From: Fimenecus sp045594645
GTDB lineage: Bacteria; Bacillota; Clostridia; Oscillospirales; Acutalibacteraceae
Length of the DNA: 37,322 nt
Assembly (NCBI GenBank): GCA_045594645.1
Contig: JAZNYY010000087.1
Span: 1 to 37,322, forward strand
Direction: 5' to 3'
Part shown: in pieces, positions 32,715-37,322 of the stretch
How positions within the stretch are numbered: the first letter of the stretch is position 1
How the letters are laid out: every line of letters begins with the position of its first letter
Notes under the pieces: generated by a model
Databases searched by the model: none
The model's input: only the letters and a program-made list of their open reading frames with translations
Told to the model about the DNA's origin: nothing
Made by a program: the position numbers and the translations under genes

Positions 32715-33995
32715 TTATTTTCTTATTTTTCTTACAATCTTTTTAATTGTCTTTGCGGCGCGTGGGTACATCTTTATCCATACAAAGTATCTCGCCTTGT
32801 CAAATACTAAATGGAATTCACCGGGGAACTCAATATAATTACCTGAGAATTTCTGTTTAAAGCGGTGTATTCCGAAAAGCGGACTGTCTTCTGATGGGTT
32901 AGGTATAGTGCCGAAAAAGTCCATAAACTGCATATTCGCCGCGTGAAATCGTTTAATGGCGGCATATGTTATTGCGTAGTTTGCGTTGTAAGAACGCAGA
33001 ATATCACGACTTCCGCCGAATACAGTCCAACCTCGATTTTGTGAATTTATGTTAATTCCTGTTGATAAAACTATTCCGTCGGGGTAAAGCTTTAAGTTTT
33101 CTTCTGCTTCACCCTTGATTTTAAGTAAGCGTTCTTTCTTTTCGTTTGCCTGTTTTAATGCAGTCTGATTTTTTGCCGTGTTTTTCGCCTCAAGCTTTTC
33201 TTCGGCTGTATTGATTTCAGCATTAACCTTTGAAATTTGACCCTCTAAAGCCTTTAAATGCTTTTCGGGGTAATATTTAGACATTAAGAGCTCACAGTAG
33301 CCCTGCGGATGAAGAATATCATAAACGGTTTTGTAATAATCAAGTTGATTTTCAATAAACCCGTCTCTGAGTGCGGTTTCTTTCATAATTTCAGCATAGG
33401 TGTCGAAATCATCTGACGGGAAAACCTCAATGCAGTTGTCCTCAGATTGCTTGATTGCCTTTTTCGCATATCTGTCAAAGTTGGCAAAAATTGAGTCAAG
33501 GTCATCTGTAAGCGGTAAACGGAAGGTGCATCGTGGTTGACTTCCGTCAAAGCCCTGAGTAAATCCGCGGTGAGTGTAACCGATTTTTTCCATACGCTCA
33601 ACAAAATCATTTGCCGATGTCACTTCATTTTCGTATTTGTCAAGCACTCTGTAATAATAATCGGGGTCAATAAGAAGATAAACTGCCTTTTTGGGCTTCA
33701 GATATTTGTATAACTCATCGGTGAATGCTTTCACCAAATCCAAATCATCATAATCAACAACAAAACCACGGGGAGCATAGTACAAATACCCGCCGATAAA
33801 GGGGATTTTGCGGTGCAAAAGCATAACTGAGCCTGCTAATTCTCCGTCTTTAAACAAGCCTAAAAGCTCGTCATCCCAATCACCTGTAGATTTCACTTTA
33901 CCCCAATAAGAGAGTTGCATAAAGTGTTCTTTTTTGTGACCGTTTACAAATGAATCGTGTTCATTTGCTGTAATTGTTTTTAATTCATAACTCAA
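32715..33995 (-). CDS. FemABX-family aminoacyltransferase (peptidoglycan bridge)
   Basis: A 426-residue Fem transferase. It starts with the GNAT-like half (HKKEHFMQLSYWGKVK, LLIDPDYYYR, FTQGFDGSQPRCTFRL), has the LFANFDRYAKKAIKQ-type helix of the second GNAT half, and a coiled-coil arm at about 245-300 (EGQISKVNAEINTAEEKLEAK) like that of FemA. FGTIPNPSEDSPLFGIHRFKQKFSGNYIEFPGEF is the C-terminal signature. It moves an amino acid from aminoacyl-tRNA to the lipid II stem peptide at the inner membrane face. I choose TTG 33995 because AGCAGG lies 8 bases before it; GTG 34004 lacks a site. It follows another fem gene by about 30 bases. Confidence 0.9.
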   Translation of the reverse strand: MSYELKTITANEHDSFVNGHKKEHFMQLSYWGKVKSTGDWDDELLGLFKDGELAGSVMLLHRKIPFIGGYLYYAPRGFVVDYDDLDLVKAFTDELYKYLKPKKAVYLLIDPDYYYRVLDKYENEVTSANDFVERMEKIGYTHRGFTQGFDGSQPRCTFRLPLTDDLDSIFANFDRYAKKAIKQSEDNCIEVFPSDDFDTYAEIMKETALRDGFIENQLDYYKTVYDILHPQGYCELLMSKYYPEKHLKALEGQISKVNAEINTAEEKLEAKNTAKNQTALKQANEKKERLLKIKGEAEENLKLYPDGIVLSTGININSQNRGWTVFGGSRDILRSYNANYAITYAAIKRFHAANMQFMDFFGTIPNPSEDSPLFGIHRFKQKFSGNYIEFPGEFHLVFDKARYFVWIKMYPRAAKTIKKIVRKIRK

Positions 33996-34026
33996 GTGAA
34001 TCACCTGCTAATGTTAATTCAAAATT

Positions 34027-35358
34027 CTAATTCTTACTTCTGCTGACTGTTTTTTCTTTAATATGCTTTTTAAGTATGGTGTTTTTAATCTTTTTAACCT
34101 TTGGTAAAAGAGTTCTGAAAAGCATAAATGTGAATTTGTCACTGATTAAATACATATCACCGACATATTCAGTTAATTGTCCGTTGTAACTCATTTTGTA
34201 TTTTGCAAGTCCGAAAAGGGGATTGCTCTCATCGTGCGGGTCACCTGTAACTCTGCCCAAATCGTGATGCTCCATACCTTGCTCAAAGCTCTTTTCAATT
34301 CTTACCCAGTTAAGAAAATGAGTGGGACGAAGCGTATTTCTTAAAATATTTCTTGTTCCGCCGTAAAGACAGATTGAAGTCTTGCCAAAGCGTGATGTAA
34401 TTGCAACCGCAACGCAGAGCTTTTCGGGAATTTCGTCACCAAAGCGTTCAGAAAGCTCCTTGTCAACCTTTTCATTTCTTGTAAGAGTTGTTTCAATGGC
34501 GTCAAGCTCTTTTTTTACTGCAGAAATCTCTTTTTTGTTCTTCTTTTCTGCATTTTCAAGCTCTTGAAGTCTTGAATTAAGTTCTGCTCTTTTATTTAAA
34601 AGGTCGTCACAATAAGCCTTTCTCTTGTTCTGGTCACAGTAAATAAAGTCCATAACAGCCTTGCCGTTGAGGGCGGTAACCATTGTGCTGTAATAGCTTT
34701 TGTCACGCTGAATAAATTCTGTTCGGTCAGCGGTTTCTGTCATAACGCTGAAGAATTCATCTAATTTTTCGGGGTGCTGGGGCAATGTGATGTGGTCATA
34801 GCTTTCAACATATAAAAGACCGTCTGCTGCCGCCTTTAAACCGTGGCGCACACCTTTTTCACATTTTTTCAAGAATGTTTCGGGAGTGTTGTCTTTAAGA
34901 GGTGAGACAATTGCAATTGCGGGCTGAACAATGTAAAAGTTTTTATCCTCGTTAAGCTGAAAACCGCCTTTAAGCATTGCGTTTATTGCCGATGTATCGC
35001 ATTTTTCACCGTCAAGCTTTTCAATAACAAGTGGGTCACAAACCATAGCACAGATTTTATGCTTTTTCATTTCGGATTTCATAAAAGCACAGAATTCAAC
35101 AACAAGCTCCGCGTTGTTCAAATCACATACAAAACCGTCGGGGCAGTACCAAAGCTTACCAACCTTAACATCGCGTTCAAGACAAAGACAAGAAAGCACC
35201 TCTGTGCCATTTTCATCATATCCCATATAAAACGAAGGCTTCCAAGCACTTTTTACCTGTGCCCAGTATGATGTCTGATAAATTGAACCGCCGTTTGCCT
35301 CAGAAAAATTATTGAATTTTTCCATATCAGTCTGTACTGAAAACCTATAGTTGCCCAT
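34027..35358 (-). CDS. FemABX-family aminoacyltransferase (first of the tandem pair)
   Basis: A 443-residue Fem transferase related to its downstream neighbour. GGSIYQTSYWAQVKSAWKPSFYMGYDENG is the N-terminal block, KCEKGVRHGLKAAADG marks the middle, a coiled-coil arm spans about 240-300 (NKRAELNSRLQELENAEKKNKKE-like) and the end has FGLAKYKMSYNGQLTEYVGDMYL. Two consecutive Fem proteins usually build a two-residue cross-bridge, each adding one amino acid; the residues added cannot be read here. ATG 35358 follows GAGGTG; an upstream in-frame start near 35406 lies inside the promoter region and is not credible. LFRTLLPKVKKIKNTILKKHIK at the C-terminus is strongly basic. Confidence 0.9.
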   Translation of the reverse strand: MGNYRFSVQTDMEKFNNFSEANGGSIYQTSYWAQVKSAWKPSFYMGYDENGTEVLSCLCLERDVKVGKLWYCPDGFVCDLNNAELVVEFCAFMKSEMKKHKICAMVCDPLVIEKLDGEKCDTSAINAMLKGGFQLNEDKNFYIVQPAIAIVSPLKDNTPETFLKKCEKGVRHGLKAAADGLLYVESYDHITLPQHPEKLDEFFSVMTETADRTEFIQRDKSYYSTMVTALNGKAVMDFIYCDQNKRKAYCDDLLNKRAELNSRLQELENAEKKNKKEISAVKKELDAIETTLTRNEKVDKELSERFGDEIPEKLCVAVAITSRFGKTSICLYGGTRNILRNTLRPTHFLNWVRIEKSFEQGMEHHDLGRVTGDPHDESNPLFGLAKYKMSYNGQLTEYVGDMYLISDKFTFMLFRTLLPKVKKIKNTILKKHIKEKTVSRSKN

Positions 35359-35419
35359 TAGTTTACACCTCAAAAATATTATTACACGAAAAATGCATAC
35401 CAACACTATTATATCAAAA

Positions 35420-35448
35420 ATTTTATCATATTACCCATATTTTGTCAA
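35420..35448 (-). promoter_or_regulatory. Promoter of the fem operon
   Basis: Minus-strand TTGACA (35448-35443), 17-base spacer, TAAAAT (35425-35420). A second TATAAT-like box lies further downstream near 35409-35414. Confidence 0.75.
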
Positions 35449-35454
35449 CGAAAC

Positions 35455-35485
35455 AAAAAAGCCTCCCTCTAATGAGGGAGGTGGC
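35455..35485 (-). terminator. Repeat copy I, terminator of the OPT-pqqD unit
   Basis: Only the first hairpin of the repeat is kept: CCTCCCTC-ATTA-GAGGGAGG in minus-strand reading, followed by CTTTTTT. It lies 11 bases after the pqqD stop and just ahead of the fem promoter. Confidence 0.88.
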
Positions 35486-35495
35486 AGAAAATGTA

Positions 35496-35843
35496 TTATT
35501 TAAACTCTATAAACCCATAACTTTCTAAAATCTGAAAATACTGCATCAACCTTTCATACAGCGGTTCTGCCTTATCACCAAAACACTCTTTAACATCTTT
35601 ACCAATTGCAAAAACATTCTTTTTACCGTCAATTTTCTGCCATATAAACGAGCCCATATCATCAAGGTGAATAAAACTCACTTTCGGTTTTTTCAAAATA
35701 ACCTGCATAATTTTATTTGCAATTCCTTTGTTTTCAACCTCTAAAATAACTTTGCTGTTTTCGTCAATTGACCAGTTAAGTCCGTCTTTGTGAATTGGTA
35801 TTTTATCAAGATAATTCTCATAAACAACTTTTTTATTTTTCAT
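35496..35843 (-). CDS. PqqD-family (RRE-fold) protein
   Basis: A 115-residue protein. The second half has the PqqD pattern: FIHLDDMGSFIWQKIDGKKNVFAIGKDVKECFG, then a helix with YERLMQYFQILESYGFIEFK. PqqD proteins bind precursor peptides of RiPP pathways and hand them to modifying enzymes. No precursor or radical SAM gene is adjacent here; the gene starts inside the 3' end of the OPT transporter gene (11-base overlap), a pairing that suggests a joint job, perhaps regulation of or cargo delivery to the transporter. I choose ATG 35843 (MKNKKVVYENYL); the frame is open further upstream, but that part lies wholly within the transporter gene. Confidence 0.82.
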   Translation of the reverse strand: MKNKKVVYENYLDKIPIHKDGLNWSIDENSKVILEVENKGIANKIMQVILKKPKVSFIHLDDMGSFIWQKIDGKKNVFAIGKDVKECFGDKAEPLYERLMQYFQILESYGFIEFK

Positions 35844-37322
35844 TTTTCTCACGCTTTTTCCATACCGTAAATTTAAGAACGGTGAGAATAATGACCGCAA
35901 AAAGCACAATTCCGCCAATGCTCATTACTGCAGTTGAAATCCCAAATCTTGCACCAAGGTCAATGAATTTGTCAACACCGAAAATTGCAAGAATTGCCAA
36001 GAAAATTCCAATAAGCCCTTCGCCCGCAATCATACCCGAGCAGAAAAGAATACCGTCACCAACAATCTTTTTCTTTTCTTCCTCATTCTTTTTGAGCTTT
36101 TCCGCGATAAGACGAATAACACCACCCACCATAATGCAAGCATTTAACTGTACGGGTAAATATACACCAATGGCAAAGGGGAGTACGGGAATACCGATAA
36201 GTTCAATCACAACCGCAATGCATACGCCGATTGCCACAAGTCCCCACGGCAGATTACCGCCCATAACACCCTCAACAATAAGCTTCATAAGTGTCGCCTG
36301 CGGTGCACCTAACTCGTCCGAGCCGAAGCCCCAAGCCGAGTCGAGAATATAAAGTGTTCCGCCGATTGCAAGGGCGGCTGCAGTAATGCCAATAAGCTCA
36401 CCGATTTGCTGTTTTTTTGGTGTAGCACCAAGAATATAACCGGTTTTTAAATCCTGCGAAGTGTCGCCTGCAATAGCCGAAACAATGCAGATAATCGAGC
36501 CTATTGCAATGGCGCTTGCCATTCCTATTGCACCGTCAGCACCCGTAATTTTGAGAATAAGTGTTGCAATAAGAAGTGTCGCAATCGCCATTCCTGATAC
36601 GGGGTTATTACTGCTACCCACAAGACCTACCATTCGTGATGAAACCGTCGCAAAGAAGAAACCGAAAATAACAACAATAAATGCGCCGAGCAAAGACACG
36701 GGAATTGCAGGGATAATCCAGACAAGCAATGTAAGTATAAGAATTGCAATAATAACAATCTTCATATTAATATCCCTTGCTGTTCTGTCACTTGAGCTAA
36801 TACTTGCACCGCTTATGTTTTTTACTGCTCCCGCAAATGTCTTTACAATAAGGGGGAGTGACTTAATAAGACTTATTATTCCGCCCGCCGCCAGAGCACC
36901 CGCACCAATGTATCTGATGTATGTACTCCAGATACCACTCGCACCGTTTTCTGCAAAGATTTCGCCAATGCTTTCTGTACCGGGGTAAAGCAGGATTTCA
37001 GAGCCGAAAAGCACAATGAGGGGAATAAGCACCATCCAACTGAGTATTCCGCCCGCAAACATATATGACGCAATTCGCGGACCGCAAATAAATCCGACGC
37101 TTAAAACCGCAGGGTAAATCTGTGTGCCGATTTCACCCGCGTAGCCCTTGAATTTAAGTGAAACCTCGCCTGCAACCACACGAAGTCCGTCAATAATAAA
37201 CTTAAAAAGAGCCGCAAAGCCCATACCCGCAAAAACCGTGCCCGCATTTGCACCGCCTTTTTCACCCGCAAGCAAGATAACACCTGAATTAACGGTCACT
37301 TCCGTTATTATGGGCGTTTTGC
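35833..37322 (-). CDS. OPT-family oligopeptide transporter (N-terminus outside the window)
   Basis: The frame is open to the window end, so about the last 495 residues are seen. There are at least ten hydrophobic segments. Family marks are VTVNSGVILLAGEKGGANAGTVF-like start of the visible part, SSNNPVSGMAIATLLIA, GDTSQDLKTGYILGATPKKQQIGELIG near the middle and PFAIGVYLPVQLNACIMVGG, which matches the C-terminal OPT signature. OPT proteins import short peptides (or metal chelates in the YSL branch) by proton coupling. It is followed, with overlap, by a pqqD-like gene and a terminator. Substrate unknown. A possible alternative start at GTG 37299 is only the first in-frame start within the window, not the true one. 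Confidence 0.9.
   Translation of the reverse strand, partial: KTPIITEVTVNSGVILLAGEKGGANAGTVFAGMGFAALFKFIIDGLRVVAGEVSLKFKGYAGEIGTQIYPAVLSVGFICGPRIASYMFAGGILSWMVLIPLIVLFGSEILLYPGTESIGEIFAENGASGIWSTYIRYIGAGALAAGGIISLIKSLPLIVKTFAGAVKNISGASISSSDRTARDINMKIVIIAILILTLLVWIIPAIPVSLLGAFIVVIFGFFFATVSSRMVGLVGSSNNPVSGMAIATLLIATLILKITGADGAIGMASAIAIGSIICIVSAIAGDTSQDLKTGYILGATPKKQQIGELIGITAAALAIGGTLYILDSAWGFGSDELGAPQATLMKLIVEGVMGGNLPWGLVAIGVCIAVVIELIGIPVLPFAIGVYLPVQLNACIMVGGVIRLIAEKLKKNEEEKKKIVGDGILFCSGMIAGEGLIGIFLAILAIFGVDKFIDLGARFGISTAVMSIGGIVLFAVIILTVLKFTVWKKREKNEK

Noticed and set aside
5715..35485. CRISPR array from the many short repeats
   Set aside because: Copies are kilobases apart, internally palindromic, and lack regular spacers and cas genes.
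35844..35918. Longer N-terminus for the PqqD-like protein
   Set aside because: The extra residues lie fully within the transporter gene and do not resemble PqqD; ATG 35843 gives a normal length.

Overview
The window (37.3 kb) reads as a chromosomal segment of an anaerobic, low-to-mid GC Firmicute of the class Clostridia, most likely a gut Oscillospiraceae/Ruminococcaceae-type bacterium. The reasons are the SCIFF ranthipeptide with its radical SAM maturase (a Clostridia marker), a Gram-positive envelope gene set (tandem Fem ligases, a large coiled-coil FtsX permease, a lipoprotein), genes for host-glycan sugars (L-fucose operon, GH38 alpha-mannosidase), strong sigma-A promoters with 16-17 bp spacers, and many short GC-rich palindromic repeats between genes. 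There is no phage, transposase, CRISPR array or rRNA.

Layout. 1-1173: C-terminal part of a membrane-anchored BspA-like leucine-rich repeat protein. 1234-5573 (minus): fucI-fucA-fucU-sugar kinase, a tightly packed L-fucose operon behind a consensus promoter. 5889-5965: tRNA-Arg(ACG) with its own promoter and terminator, followed by an orphan gene of unknown function. 6610-9556 (minus): SCIFF precursor, its radical SAM maturase and an Orn/Lys/Arg decarboxylase-family enzyme, with an internal terminator between precursor and maturase. 10108-16702 (plus): nadB-nadC-folC and a GH38 alpha-mannosidase. 17046-20079 (minus): PRPP synthetase, a CDF metal exporter (predicted Mn) and a TetR regulator. 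20276-24124 (plus, divergent): ABC ATPase and a 1042-residue FtsX-type permease. 24255-24848: cyclophilin. 24977-28106: mtaD-pnp-mtnA. 28318-29466: lactaldehyde-reductase-like fucO. 29638-30960: glnA. 31075-32662: lipoprotein and GtrA-family membrane protein. 32715-35358 (minus): two FemABX ligases. 35496 to the window end (minus): OPT-family transporter overlapping a PqqD-like (RRE-fold) gene.

How the parts may work together. The fuc operon makes L-fuculose-1-P and splits it to DHAP and L-lactaldehyde; the matching aldehyde reductase (FucO) is not in the operon but stands immediately downstream of an MTA/5'-deoxyadenosine salvage set (deaminase, phosphorylase, MTR-1-P isomerase). The later enzymes of the classical methionine salvage pathway are absent here. 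FucA-type aldolase plus FucO-type reductase are the two activities needed to finish a DHAP shunt, so one pair of enzymes may serve both fucose and nucleoside by-product disposal. This is the most interesting metabolic hypothesis in the window. By-product sources are nearby: a radical SAM maturase (may release 5'-deoxyadenosine) and a possible polyamine-type decarboxylase.

The other notable signal is non-coding: about ten copies of a modular two-hairpin repeat whose second stem differs between copies yet stays palindromic, two of which carry an insert whose own stem covaries. Several copies serve as terminators, and one supplies the ribosome binding site of mtaD.
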